Source: DATFVA01 sp963764235
GTDB lineage: Bacteria; Bacteroidota; Ignavibacteria; Ignavibacteriales; Ignavibacteriaceae
Direction of reading: 5' to 3'
DNA length: 64,000 nucleotides
Assembly (NCBI GenBank): GCA_963764235.1
Contig: CAVXRO010000004.1
Location: 124,001-188,000 of the forward strand
Shown: piece after piece, positions 26,501 to 35,377 of the stretch
How the letters are laid out: each line of letters opens with the position of its first letter
Numbering within the stretch: the first letter of the stretch is position 1
Notes under the pieces: generated by a model
Database searches by the model: none
Told to the model about the DNA's origin: nothing
The model's input: the letters and a program-made list of their open reading frames with translations, nothing else
Made by a program: the position numbers and the translations under genes

Positions 26501-26845
26501 AGCATGTTCTTCAGGTTTAAAGGTACAGAATACCTGGTCCTGATTGAATTCACTAATTGTAGCCTGGCATTTCAGGTTCATACCGTTGATGAAAGTCAGG
26601 GTAACATTTTTAATCAGCGTATTTCTTCCTGACAAAACTTCTTCAATCAGAGCGCTTAGTTCAAACGCTGAATCTTTGTTAAAGTAATCGAAAATATTTC
26701 CGGCTTTTTCCTCAAATGAAAAGAACTTTGCAGATTGCTTATTGAACGAAATAATATTTCCTTCAGCCGTAGTGGCTATAAAGGGATTCTTTATATTTTC
26801 ACTTAGAACCCTTATTAATTCTATATTTGATTTTTCTTTAGCCAT
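23543..26845 (-). CDS. Multi-PAS hybrid sensor with degenerate kinase core and C-terminal receiver
   Basis: An 1100-residue cytoplasmic protein with no membrane segments. About five PAS-like domains occupy residues 1-640. A dimerisation/phosphoacceptor helix follows with His674 in GIFHEILTPINAMLGF. The ATPase-like domain (about 780-880) lacks the usual asparagine (SLLFKIASQF instead of the N box) and the glycine motifs (DNYSAMSP and YGVSRLSVKL in place of the G1 and G2 boxes), so it probably does not bind or hydrolyse ATP normally. A long acidic linker (about 885-950) leads to a receiver domain with Asp1027 in VLDINLQ. It is the last gene of the exopolysaccharide-type locus and is probably its regulatory hub. 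Confidence 0.85.
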   Translation of the reverse strand: MAKEKSNIELIRVLSENIKNPFIATTAEGNIISFNKQSAKFFSFEEKAGNIFDYFNKDSAFELSALIEEVLSGRNTLIKNVTLTFINGMNLKCQATISEFNQDQVFCTFKPEEHALRISEITRMKVQKEELSALIGNEKIEKVIDSVRELFPFTVIGKEKIRKDIDRLEELFWIKNSSGTFILVNNSLARNLGLTSTQLEGRSEIELLPVYMHEVYRALENYVKDSNSVIVTEGIPIQGLSVVRNFRTIEIPLNDSDRNLAAVIGISMPVNGKEEEKGTEKKKNILAGIPAAVAVLSKEGIIEHSSKEFCKLFSDEFSDLRKLSYTNVFPLEISEKIKKFDDSLSEDAEFQVKLSKAGGWNDKELNVQVSRNYGENNQPEGLSVFIEDVSPYSDLEKIINSRGKMYEVLLQNNPEPIFIYDKENLHFIEVNQAALNLYGYRRDEFLQMDLTDLYSPEDIQTLLDASSGGIKEGIFTGPYRHKKKNGESIFIELSKTSFKFNNRDAHFNIVKDVTRNLETEKQKQLFKAAYDNSSNMIFITDSSGFIKSANGLTGRELGISNDALVNSAFVSVVNDDDRGLINSRIFQSHITGQVSVKSSLKKSNGKILETEIIANPVMNYKNEIESYVLIAKPELEPSEKTEQKVREIIIEKIVEKEGAPSEKIDPAFLSGIFHEILTPINAMLGFVQELTESLEQKTPEQQEAKEIIDQNRRRLLSTMNSVIEYSRMEQEAALLEIKEVSITEIVDETQEEISDILKNKGIEFAYGKISSSLTFKTDTQKFISLISLLFKIASQFTNTKKIYFSAYQPDDSNFIISIQDNYSAMSPAFSENFNNIFNKREIQKDYGVSRLSVKLARRLIDLLQGKFVDKSKKMSGFIFPVEPEVEEKGRETITESAEDSAVPEEMEETETTTEASVSELTDEEEIPEPEFEENTFAQEEAEEEIKFKKPREPEKKVSGKASRHNADFNNSRIDLSRLSCLYLEDQVDSQILFKVQMKDLKEIKFTVSFEEALPLLDTIHFDFIVLDINLQGEYNGLDALKIIHRMQGYETIPIIAVTAYVLPGDREKFIAAGFNDFISKPIFREKMVDSLEKIFSMMQS

Positions 26846-26914
26846 ATTAAATTATGCTCAGCAAAAAGGATGATAAATTAACACAGAATCCAATGCAAAA
26901 AATAGTCTAATACT

Positions 26915-28516
26915 TTAATCATTTACCCGTACCTTGAAGGATATTTCCTGATATCCCCGGATCGGTGGTAAACTTAAAAAATACATTTTTTTTAAGTTAT
27001 CAAAAGTCAGTTTTATTTCCTGTCCCGCAATAGAAACCACAGTGGGGTTTAGATGGGGGACAGATATCCAGATTCCCGCATCCTGTATAAGGGATGCATT
27101 ATCGTTCTTAATATTAACCTCATAGTTACCGCTTTCAGAATGATTTATACTGATACTTAGATGTTTTCTTTTTTCTGCCCAGTCAATCAAACCTGAGAAC
27201 GTGGTTATCCAGCAATTTTGTGCCGACAATAGTGAAGAAACATTCCTTCCGGCCGAGTCCTTATCGACATAAAAAATTCCTCCCGGGTTAATGTTTGATT
27301 TCGACATTTGTTGAATCCCGGCACCATAGGAAGGTCTGTAGAAGTGATATAGATTATTTGTTGTATCATAATCGAATGTGAATGAATCCGAGTATCCTGA
27401 AGAGAAGATAAAGGAATATCCTGTTTCTGTCAGCAGTCTGTATGTATCTGAATCCTTAAATTCTCCGTAGGATGATACACCGAAATAGTCCTGATCCGAA
27501 ATCTCATTTATTTGGGTTTGTATTTTCTTCAGACGGATGGTTTTTTCACCTGAATTCATTTGTGAAAAAAGGAAATCATCCCAGATAATATTGATGTTAC
27601 CTGAATCGCTAATATCCTTAAGCTGACCGGGAAACTTTTGCAGGAAGAATGGGGATATAAAATAGTTCAACCTTTCCGGGTTTGCCGGATGTATCAATGT
27701 ACTGTCTAAACTGTTTGGTCCCTCAACATTTTTATACAGAATCAAAGAAAAGGTATACTGCCCTGGCCAGTAATTAATAAAAGTCTGCGGCTGAGAAGAC
27801 AGCCACTTCAGAGAATTAGATAATAATACGTCCCTGTTTTTGTCAATTAACTGGCTGAGACTGAATCCGTACCACAGGAGTCTGCCGTTTGAAATCGAAT
27901 TGGATACAATTCCGGAAAACTCATTATCGGAAAGGAGATAACTTCCTTCGGGATGGGCGCTGCCTGAGAAACCTGAGGCATAAAAAAGCTCAGGATTAAC
28001 AGAAAGGAGAATCTTTTGTCCCGGCTTTAATCCATCCGAAAACGGGGTACTCCCTTCAAGATAGTGATTCACCGATAATTTCGCATTTTTACTAACCCTT
28101 GAAATATCAAAACCCGGTAAATCATTATTAATCAGGGTTCGCTTGTTTCCTCTTTCGTCAAACACTGCAAAATTCCCGGTTAAAAGAATTCCTTTACCTT
28201 CTTCTATCAGCTGTTCAAGTTCATCGAACATTTCTGCACTAACAGCTTCCATTGATGGGATCACAATTATAGAAACATCGCTGTTAATATCATCTAAGTC
28301 ATCATCATTAAGCATTTCATAATCATAATTCCGGCTCAAAAAGAAAAGTTCCCATTCTTCGGTCGGCTTAAATGAAGAATTTTTTTTATAGAGAATATCT
28401 TTAGTGAGAGAAGGATAGATTAATGCAATCTTTGAGTTTGTCTTTCCCGCAGGAAATATAATGCCTATCCATAATCCGGCTACTAAAAGTGACAGTATGA
28501 TATTACTCTTTTTCAT
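26915..28516 (-). CDS. Exported amidotransferase-like/NodB-like protein, catalytically degenerate
   Basis: A 533-residue protein with an N-terminal signal or membrane segment (about 5-23). Residues about 28-245 resemble a class I glutamine-amidotransferase-like fold: IALIYPSL, then SIIVIPSMEAVS, then GKGILLTGN. No catalytic Cys is seen at the usual place. Residues about 250-440 recall a NodB polysaccharide-deacetylase barrel, but the Asp-Asp and His motifs are absent. The last about 80 residues look like a beta-sandwich. Its domain order matches the 631-residue neighbour 19 bp upstream, suggesting an ancient duplication. The fold assignment is inference; the location suggests a role in exopolysaccharide export or modification. 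Confidence 0.6.
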   Translation of the reverse strand: MKKSNIILSLLVAGLWIGIIFPAGKTNSKIALIYPSLTKDILYKKNSSFKPTEEWELFFLSRNYDYEMLNDDDLDDINSDVSIIVIPSMEAVSAEMFDELEQLIEEGKGILLTGNFAVFDERGNKRTLINNDLPGFDISRVSKNAKLSVNHYLEGSTPFSDGLKPGQKILLSVNPELFYASGFSGSAHPEGSYLLSDNEFSGIVSNSISNGRLLWYGFSLSQLIDKNRDVLLSNSLKWLSSQPQTFINYWPGQYTFSLILYKNVEGPNSLDSTLIHPANPERLNYFISPFFLQKFPGQLKDISDSGNINIIWDDFLFSQMNSGEKTIRLKKIQTQINEISDQDYFGVSSYGEFKDSDTYRLLTETGYSFIFSSGYSDSFTFDYDTTNNLYHFYRPSYGAGIQQMSKSNINPGGIFYVDKDSAGRNVSSLLSAQNCWITTFSGLIDWAEKRKHLSISINHSESGNYEVNIKNDNASLIQDAGIWISVPHLNPTVVSIAGQEIKLTFDNLKKMYFLSLPPIRGYQEISFKVRVND

Positions 28517-28534
28517 TGCTGTATTAAGAAGGAG

Positions 28535-30430
28535 TTAAGCGTTCACCTTATCGTAATCGATATAATAGATTCTCGATTCTTTTCCCTTAAGGTTGTTAAT
28601 CAGAAGCTGCAGATTTTTACTCATCTTTTCGTGTTTAACAACCGGGATTTTTGTACCAATTATCTCCGTACTTATAGAAATATTTTCAGCAGGATCATTT
28701 AATAGGACATCAACCACAAGGTCGTCAATCTGTTGATCACCCGGGTTAGAGATATTAAGTACTATACGTGTATTTCCTCTTCTGTTTACCCTTATCTCCA
28801 CATAATCTTTTTTTGCATACCATTTCCGGATTTCGCTATCTGTAGTAATCCAGAAACTCTTCTTTCTTAAGTCTTTTATTACGTCACCCACAACAGAGAT
28901 GTATTCTGGTCTGCACTGATATTCTGAATGAAGCTTGAACACATACATGCCGCCTTCAAACAAGACACGGTCGATATCCTCCTGGTAGGTATAAAATTGA
29001 AACTCCGGATCTGTAAGTCCTAAATCCCTTATAACCTCATAGTCGTCCCTTGCAGTCTTTGTCATAAGTATTAACCTTTTATCGCCCCTGATAACTGTCC
29101 GGGGCACAGAGCGGTCAGTTAAAGAATCTGTAAGTATGTAAGTAAAACCAGCATCCAATGCGGCTTTTATTGTATTCTGGTCAAAAAGTCCGTAAAAAGG
29201 AAGAAAACCGGAAACTCCTGAACCGGTAATTGATTCAAGCTTCTGCCTTGAACTATTCAATATCCTGAATTGAGTCTGGTAGTCATACAACGAGTTATTT
29301 GTATCATTGACGGATGCAAGATACCCGACATCACCAATAGCTGATACTTCTCCATACCTTGTCAACGAACTTATCAGCTGAGGATTATATTCGGCCTTAT
29401 CGGGGTCGATAAAAAAGGTGGCCTTGACATTCTCTCTTGTCAGATACCCGAAAATATTTGTAATATTTCCGATCTCGTTTGAGAGTTCAGGAACAATAAC
29501 GGCCGCTGCATCATAGCCATTAGGCCATTCCTGTACATATGCAATTGGAATATAGGTCAGCCAGCTGCAGCAGTTTCTGAACAGACGATCGAAGTAAACG
29601 TAATCTTCATGCACACCGATTACTGAATTAATTTCAAAACCCATCCAGATAAATCTTCCTTTGCCGTAATGCCCATAGACTATGCCGGCTGTCTTCTTAA
29701 TCTGCTGTCTTACCAGCCCGTCCTGCGTCCTGTAATTATACCAGAAACTCACCTGTGTAGTGCGTGGATCGAGAACCTCGACGGCCATGGGCTTATCCCA
29801 GGTAGCTATCTGCATCGGAAAACCGGTGGGGATATTGGCTGTCAGCGGAAGTCCACCGCGCAGCGTATGTATTCCTGTTCTATTGGAATCACTTATTTCT
29901 GAGGTAAAATTTATACCGAAAACATTATTGAGGAAATCCCAACCGCGCCATTTACCGTCATTTGAATACGAAGCTATGCCGCTGGTAGCAAAAACGCTTC
30001 CGCCAGCCTCAAGGAATTCCTTAATTTGAATTATTTCTTTATCGCTTAATGACTTAGACCCCGGAAGGACAAGCATCCTATAATTTTTTAATTTACCGGT
30101 TTCTATGGATGCATCTGAAATTATATCATAGCTGATCTTGTTATTATCAAGGAACTTTTTCCACGTATTGATATTATCGCTAAGCCAGGTACTTCCTTCC
30201 GTGAGGATATTCTCTGTATATACCGAGTACAGAAGCGCTGCATCGGGTTTTTTGCCGGAAAACACTTCGCTGATGGCTTTAGTGTCAGGAATTAATTCCT
30301 TTGCATCGAATCTTCCAAACACCCCCTGAAGCACATAAAGATAAACAAGAATGGCACCCAGGAGTATAAGGATTCCTGAGATAATTATTCCTGCCTGAGA
30401 AACATTTCTTTTTTTTGTCTCTACCGCCAC
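28535..30430 (-). CDS. Membrane-anchored amidotransferase-like plus NodB-like deacetylase homologue
   Basis: A 631-residue protein with one N-terminal membrane anchor (about 12-36). Residues about 60-290 form an amidotransferase-like domain (YRMLVLPGSKSLSDKEI and EAGGSVFATSG near 117-151). Residues about 303-530 follow the polysaccharide-deacetylase (NodB) plan: PNGYDAAAVI, then VKATFFIDPD, then GFLPFYGLFDQNTIKAALDAG and finally FKLHSEYQ with His501. The metal-binding TFDDG motif is replaced by VIVPELSN, and the HxxxH motif is lost, so deacetylation as known is unlikely. A beta-sandwich domain ends the protein. Its start overlaps the upstream small membrane protein by 10 bp. Confidence 0.7.
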   Translation of the reverse strand: MAVETKKRNVSQAGIIISGILILLGAILVYLYVLQGVFGRFDAKELIPDTKAISEVFSGKKPDAALLYSVYTENILTEGSTWLSDNINTWKKFLDNNKISYDIISDASIETGKLKNYRMLVLPGSKSLSDKEIIQIKEFLEAGGSVFATSGIASYSNDGKWRGWDFLNNVFGINFTSEISDSNRTGIHTLRGGLPLTANIPTGFPMQIATWDKPMAVEVLDPRTTQVSFWYNYRTQDGLVRQQIKKTAGIVYGHYGKGRFIWMGFEINSVIGVHEDYVYFDRLFRNCCSWLTYIPIAYVQEWPNGYDAAAVIVPELSNEIGNITNIFGYLTRENVKATFFIDPDKAEYNPQLISSLTRYGEVSAIGDVGYLASVNDTNNSLYDYQTQFRILNSSRQKLESITGSGVSGFLPFYGLFDQNTIKAALDAGFTYILTDSLTDRSVPRTVIRGDKRLILMTKTARDDYEVIRDLGLTDPEFQFYTYQEDIDRVLFEGGMYVFKLHSEYQCRPEYISVVGDVIKDLRKKSFWITTDSEIRKWYAKKDYVEIRVNRRGNTRIVLNISNPGDQQIDDLVVDVLLNDPAENISISTEIIGTKIPVVKHEKMSKNLQLLINNLKGKESRIYYIDYDKVNA

Positions 30431-30867
30431 TTTAAAACACCGGGTTTTTTATCTTCTTCTGTAGGCACATACCCTTCGCTGGTGTACTTCAGAAATTTAT
30501 TACCTGTTGTTCTTTCAGTCTTTGTTCTCTCATACTTCTCTGTTTCTCTTTCACTTTCCGGGTAATGCCTGGGTTTTGCACCCTGGTCTTCCCTGCTTCC
30601 CGGGTATACGCCAGGACGGGAGGCAGTCTTTACACGATGAGGTTCAACAGGGACGCTCATTTCTTCGGGACGAACATATTCACGGCTTCTGTATTCGGAT
30701 TCATCCGGGGTTACCAGCTCAGCACGAACCGATGACGGTGGAACCTGCTGAACCTGTTCGCCTTTCCTCTCCCTGATCTTGTAAAGAATATAGGCACCAA
30801 TTGCAAGTATGAACGTACATATTGTTGCAACCAGTATGATGGTAGACAGTATAGGAATTAATTCCAT
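30421..30867 (-). CDS. Small single-span membrane protein with disordered charged tail
   Basis: This 148-residue protein has one membrane helix at about 7-30 followed directly by KIRERKGE, so the rest is probably cytoplasmic. The tail (about 35-148) is rich in Arg, Glu and Pro with no fold visible. It ends in KKPGVLKWR. It lies between the glycosyltransferase gene (33 bp upstream) and the deacetylase-like gene (10-bp overlap). In pga and ica systems a small membrane protein (PgaD/IcaD) assists the synthase. This gene occupies a comparable place but is not recognisably homologous. Confidence 0.6.
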   Translation of the reverse strand: MELIPILSTIILVATICTFILAIGAYILYKIRERKGEQVQQVPPSSVRAELVTPDESEYRSREYVRPEEMSVPVEPHRVKTASRPGVYPGSREDQGAKPRHYPESERETEKYERTKTERTTGNKFLKYTSEGYVPTEEDKKPGVLKWR

Positions 30868-30900
30868 TTATTTTCCCTCAAAAAAAACATAATGATGACC

Positions 30901-32301
30901 TCACACTTTTGCAGTTCCCACTCTCTCAAGTTTTCCCCAGCTCATTCTTATGCCGAGGAATTCTTCGATTGTCGACATTGCTTTGCATATGTCGATGATA
31001 AGAATAAAAAACATTCTGTATATGATTGCATAAGCAACCAGGCGAAACTCTTCTTTTTCAACAGATATACAGTATAGCGCGGTGACCAGGTCAAGCAGGG
31101 CAAGACCCGCCCACCAGAAGAATATCAGGTATGAAAAGCCGAAGGCCACAGCGGCAATGATAAAAAAAGCATTTGCAGCTATGTTCATTGCAGGCCATAT
31201 CAAAGCTTCGTAAAACATCGTCCACAGAATAAATGTATCGCCGAAATTGATCGACGGATTTATCATCAGACGTTTATGCTTCCTGATTGATTGAATTATA
31301 CCTCTTGTCCATCTGTACCTCTGCTTCAGCAGCTGCTGAAGACTGGCTGGTGCTTCCGTGTATGAAACTGAAGCCGGTTCATAATATATTTTCCATCCGT
31401 TAGCAAGTATCTTTAATGTCAGGTCAGCATCTTCAGCAAAGGTATCGTTTGAATAATATCCTGAATCGACCAGGGCTTTCCTCCTGAAAAGACCAATAGG
31501 TCCTGGAATTATGTTGACAAGCCTGATAAAACTCTGTGCACTCCTCGCCATATTCAGACCTTCGATATATTCAAGAGCCTGAAGATCCGTCAGAAACTTT
31601 TTACGGTTGAGTACTTTAACATTACCAGCTACAGCACCAATCTCGGGATTTTCAAAATGCCGGACAGCAAGTCTGACGGCTTGCGGTGAGAGCTGGGAGT
31701 CGCCATCCATGCACAAGATTATTTCTGCATTTGAATGTTTAATGCCTGCATTTAAGGCGCGGGATTTACCTCCATTAGGCTGGTTTATAAGCGATACTTT
31801 TATATCGCTGAGCCTGCCTTTACGGTAACCCACCAGGCTTTCAGCCACTTTACTTGTATCATCTGTTGACCCGTCGTTAACAATAATAATTTCATAATTT
31901 GAATAGTCAAGTTCTAACAGTGAATCTATTGAATCCCTGATTACACGCGCTTCATTAAATACAGGAACGATTATGGAGACAAAAGGAAAGTAACTTCTTG
32001 ACGGCTTGAAAGTGTATTCGTTAAGATAAAGGTATGCCATACTGAGTATACCGAAATATCTTAGAAGCAGAACGAAAAGGAAAATAACAAGAGCTACGAT
32101 TGTTGCATATTCAATAAGCGAACTGATTGACAAAACAGTTTTAGGAAGTGTAAAAGCTATAACCATCAGCAGGATGAATGAGAAAATACCGCTTATCAAT
32201 ATCCTGCGGAAATATTTCCTCTTAAGATTTGCCCTGCCATTGGAGATTCCGTTATTATCTACAATAATAGGGGTTCTTATTAATTTCTTTTTCGTCTGCA
32301 T
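30901..32301 (-). CDS. Processive family-2 glycosyltransferase (PgaC/IcaA-like)
   Basis: A membrane glycosyltransferase of about 466 residues, predicted to polymerise a sugar from its UDP-activated form and move the chain through the inner membrane. Two membrane segments come first, then the GT-A domain with VNDGSTDDT, the DxD-type MDGDSQL, the acidic motif AEDADLT and QRYRW (the QxxRW motif of processive enzymes). About four more membrane segments follow. Sequence order resembles PgaC/IcaA poly-N-acetylglucosamine synthases more than cellulose synthase, with no PilZ domain. The ATG at 32301 is chosen; a TTG at 32325 is an alternative. It is the core enzyme of the locus. Confidence 0.88.
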   Translation of the reverse strand: MQTKKKLIRTPIIVDNNGISNGRANLKRKYFRRILISGIFSFILLMVIAFTLPKTVLSISSLIEYATIVALVIFLFVLLLRYFGILSMAYLYLNEYTFKPSRSYFPFVSIIVPVFNEARVIRDSIDSLLELDYSNYEIIIVNDGSTDDTSKVAESLVGYRKGRLSDIKVSLINQPNGGKSRALNAGIKHSNAEIILCMDGDSQLSPQAVRLAVRHFENPEIGAVAGNVKVLNRKKFLTDLQALEYIEGLNMARSAQSFIRLVNIIPGPIGLFRRKALVDSGYYSNDTFAEDADLTLKILANGWKIYYEPASVSYTEAPASLQQLLKQRYRWTRGIIQSIRKHKRLMINPSINFGDTFILWTMFYEALIWPAMNIAANAFFIIAAVAFGFSYLIFFWWAGLALLDLVTALYCISVEKEEFRLVAYAIIYRMFFILIIDICKAMSTIEEFLGIRMSWGKLERVGTAKV

Positions 32302-32515
32302 AGATTTGTAATTAAAAACCCTCAAATATCATTAAAAAACACAATTATGGTGCCATCAGAAATCACATAAGATTTCTAAAAATTCCAACATTCGGTTAAC
32401 TATAAATGCACTGAATCCAATAACCTGTATCAAAAATATACAGAGTAAAACATGCGGGTTTTTGCAGAATTCGTTAAGGAAATACAGAAATTACTTTGAT
32501 TTTTCCCTCAAAAAA

Positions 32516-35155
32516 TCAAAAAGTCCAATAGGCTGCTATGTTGAATGAAGCCGATCTGTAACCCGTATTCTGTCTCACCGTACTCCCGATACTGATCCTT
32601 CCCTGTAATGTAAAGTGTTCAGCCAGAAGCAACCTGGCAGAAAGAAAAGCTTCCCTGAGAATGAAATTATTCTCAGGAATTATACCTACCTTACCGCCGA
32701 GTTTAACCTCATTCTCTTTGTTATCTAAGATAAACCATTCTCCCCACAAACTATGCGACTCAAAGTTATCCGGCGAATAGTAAAGAATAGTGGAATCAAT
32801 AAATCCAAAGTGATAAAACTCATACCCGGCGGCCATTTCACCAAACCGTTTCCCGAGCCTGATTTGAAGGTTATTACCCTGATTCTGATCAGAAATAAAA
32901 TAATAGCTATAGTATCCTGAAGCCAGCAGCCCAGATTCACTCTGGTACTCACTGCTAAGTCTGATCATATCGGTCTTAAGTCTCCTGTAAACAAGCAGGG
33001 GGGAATAGAGCACCAGTGCTGCATCTTGTGAACTGTAGTCGAGCCTGACATTATAATTTTTTTCTTCGGCTTTCAAGTAGGCTGATCCAACGGTTTCTTC
33101 TTCATTATTTTCAAAACACGTCTTACCGGCAGATAAACCCATTGAAAATATTCTGCCAAATCTTAAAGAAAGAATTCCTTGCACCGAATAAAAACTCAGT
33201 CTCAGAGACGCAGAATCGAGTTCGCCTCTCTGTGCAGAAACACCGATAGATATGTAATTATTGATACCGGATTCAAGCATCAGGCTCTGCAGGGAATATT
33301 TAAAGTTGTAATTATCGAAATAATACCCTGCCTCCGGACTTACAAGAAAATAAGCAGGAAAGTTAAAGGATAATGCATTCCCTTTCCCTTCACCCAGCCA
33401 TCCAAGCCTGGTCTGTATTAGCTTAGACCCGGGGTATTTCTCAATGAGATCATTGTAGATCTTCCTTGCCTGGCTGTACTGCTTCAGTTGCATATAACAA
33501 TCCCCTATATACATCCTGACTTCTGAATCAGCAGAATTACGTACATAAAGGTCTTTAAACTCGTTTAATGCTTTCCGGGGATTGCTGCTCCAGAAAATTA
33601 CTTTTGCTCTTTTCTTTGCGACCTCATAATCGTATTTCTGATTCATCAGTCCCGTATAAATATCAATTGCGGATTGATAATCTTTTACGCAGACGTATGC
33701 ATCAGCTTCTTCTAGTAGAATACTTTTTGCCGGAGTTGTACGACTATTATATTCATTATAGAGATCAAGGGCACCGTAACAGTCATCTTGGCTGACCTTT
33801 TCCCTGGCTTCTTCAAGTAATGAATACAGGTTCTTCTCACGGTTTATTATTTTTTGTTTCTCAATTTCAAAACTGAGCCTTGCTATTTCTGCATCTGAAG
33901 GTTTAATCTCTCTTGCAAGAGAGGCAAAGCGTTCAGCATCCTGAAATTTATTCTGCTGGGATTTTAACATTGCCATAGTAAGGAGAGCTTCGAAATTACC
34001 CGGCTCTTTACTCAATACATCCTTTAGTAATTTTTCTGCCTCATCCAGATCTTTATTCTGCCACACGTAAATTTGAGCTCTCAGCAGCTTGTATTTTATA
34101 CTGTCGGGATATTGTACAATCATTACATCCAGTTCATTTCCCGCCACCTGATACTGACGGTCCCAGGCTGCATTCTGAACATAAAGGAACCTTATCTGCG
34201 CATCATCAGGATAAAGAGCCAAATATTCTCCATAGAGCCGGACGGCTTTTGAAAAATTTCCTAATGATGAATAATAACCTGCAAGTTTCAGGAGAATATC
34301 CCGGGAACCTGGATTTTGCTCAAATAATTTTTCATACTCAGCAATCTGCTGCTTATAATAATTTTCTCTTGCCGATATGACTTCTTCAGAAAGCTTTCTG
34401 ATCTCATCGGTATTTCCTTCTTTTGTTTTTAATATTTCCAGCTGCTGATAAGCTTCTTCGTATCTTCCGGCCTTAAGTAGAGCATTTATTAATTTAACTC
34501 TCGTTCCGCTGTCACCGGGATCCCTTTTCAATTTCCTGAAATAATTATCTATCACATATCCCGAACCCTTTATGCCAAGCTTATAATATTTATAGCTTGC
34601 TGTATCATTGAATGTATAAATATACCCGTCCCCTTTTGCCCTTGCTAACCCGTCCATTGCTTCTTTAAAGAATGGTTTGAGCTCAAGCGCCTTTTCAAAA
34701 GCATTTACAGCTGATCTTGTTTTTCCAAGCCACAAAAGAAAATACCCGTAACGCGACCATAACCGCTGGTCCTCAGGATTTTCTTCCGTGTATTTTTTGA
34801 GTATTGGTTCACCTTTTGATAGATGATTATTCTTTGCGAGGATTTCTGTGTACCTGATTATTTCATCGGGCGATGCTTTTTCCATCGAAAGATACTTATC
34901 GTACCATAATTCTGCTTCAGCCCATTCTCCAAGATTTTTATACAATTTCCCAATCTGCAGATAATTATCCGGAAGTGATGGATTTAACGCAATCTCTCTC
35001 TTGTACCCCTCAATTTCATTGTAGATAAGCTTATACCACTGCTGTGTTGCATGAGTCAGGTTATTATTTATATCAGAATTTTCAGGCTCAAGCTTTCTCG
35101 CAGACCGGAAATCATACACAGCCTGTTCATACTGTCCCCTGTACTCATAAGCCAA
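32516..35155 (-). CDS. TPR protein with C-terminal outer-membrane beta-barrel, main part of a frameshifted gene
   Basis: An 879-residue reading frame with many TPR helices over about 1-600 and a C-terminal part (about 605-879) rich in alternating aromatic strands, ending in a terminal Phe as outer-membrane barrels do. This layout matches PgaA/BcsC/YaiO-type export proteins, in which the TPR region binds polymer or modifying enzymes in the periplasm and the barrel lets it out. The frame opens without a true start: the segment just upstream (35156-35195) still reads as a TPR helix in this frame, and the signal peptide is in the frame of the fragment at 35175-35366. A +1 frameshift joins the two, giving about 949 residues. 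Confidence 0.85.
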   Translation of the reverse strand: MAYEYRGQYEQAVYDFRSARKLEPENSDINNNLTHATQQWYKLIYNEIEGYKREIALNPSLPDNYLQIGKLYKNLGEWAEAELWYDKYLSMEKASPDEIIRYTEILAKNNHLSKGEPILKKYTEENPEDQRLWSRYGYFLLWLGKTRSAVNAFEKALELKPFFKEAMDGLARAKGDGYIYTFNDTASYKYYKLGIKGSGYVIDNYFRKLKRDPGDSGTRVKLINALLKAGRYEEAYQQLEILKTKEGNTDEIRKLSEEVISARENYYKQQIAEYEKLFEQNPGSRDILLKLAGYYSSLGNFSKAVRLYGEYLALYPDDAQIRFLYVQNAAWDRQYQVAGNELDVMIVQYPDSIKYKLLRAQIYVWQNKDLDEAEKLLKDVLSKEPGNFEALLTMAMLKSQQNKFQDAERFASLAREIKPSDAEIARLSFEIEKQKIINREKNLYSLLEEAREKVSQDDCYGALDLYNEYNSRTTPAKSILLEEADAYVCVKDYQSAIDIYTGLMNQKYDYEVAKKRAKVIFWSSNPRKALNEFKDLYVRNSADSEVRMYIGDCYMQLKQYSQARKIYNDLIEKYPGSKLIQTRLGWLGEGKGNALSFNFPAYFLVSPEAGYYFDNYNFKYSLQSLMLESGINNYISIGVSAQRGELDSASLRLSFYSVQGILSLRFGRIFSMGLSAGKTCFENNEEETVGSAYLKAEEKNYNVRLDYSSQDAALVLYSPLLVYRRLKTDMIRLSSEYQSESGLLASGYYSYYFISDQNQGNNLQIRLGKRFGEMAAGYEFYHFGFIDSTILYYSPDNFESHSLWGEWFILDNKENEVKLGGKVGIIPENNFILREAFLSARLLLAEHFTLQGRISIGSTVRQNTGYRSASFNIAAYWTF

Positions 35156-35174
35156 TCCTCTCAGGTTATATCCT

Positions 35175-35366
35175 TCAGCATGTCTGCGGTCTGGCCGAGA
35201 TGTAATTGTTCAATAGATCGATGGCTTCGCCGTAGCGCCCGCTCTTCATATGAGCAAGTGCTTCAGTTTTCAGATCATCTATAAGCGGCTGCGACTGGGC
35301 TGAAAGGAAGGTAGAACAAAGTATTAAACTGATGAAGATAAAAAAGATGGCATTCCTGGTATTCAT
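35175..35366 (-). pseudogene. N-terminal fragment (signal peptide and first TPR) of the frameshifted TPR/barrel gene
   Basis: A 63-residue frame starting MNTRNAIFFIFISL, with a signal peptide ending near LSAQSQ (about residue 26) and the start of a TPR helix pair (ALAHMKSGRYGEAIDLLNNY). It then stops at TGA, while the next TPR residues continue in the frame of the downstream gene. The whole span 32516-35366 is one base longer than a multiple of three. The change is in the sequence GCCAGACCGCAGACATGCTGA (minus strand), without a homopolymer run. It could be a real mutation, an assembly error or, less likely, programmed frameshifting. Confidence 0.75.
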
Positions 35367-35377
35367 TTCATTTTATA

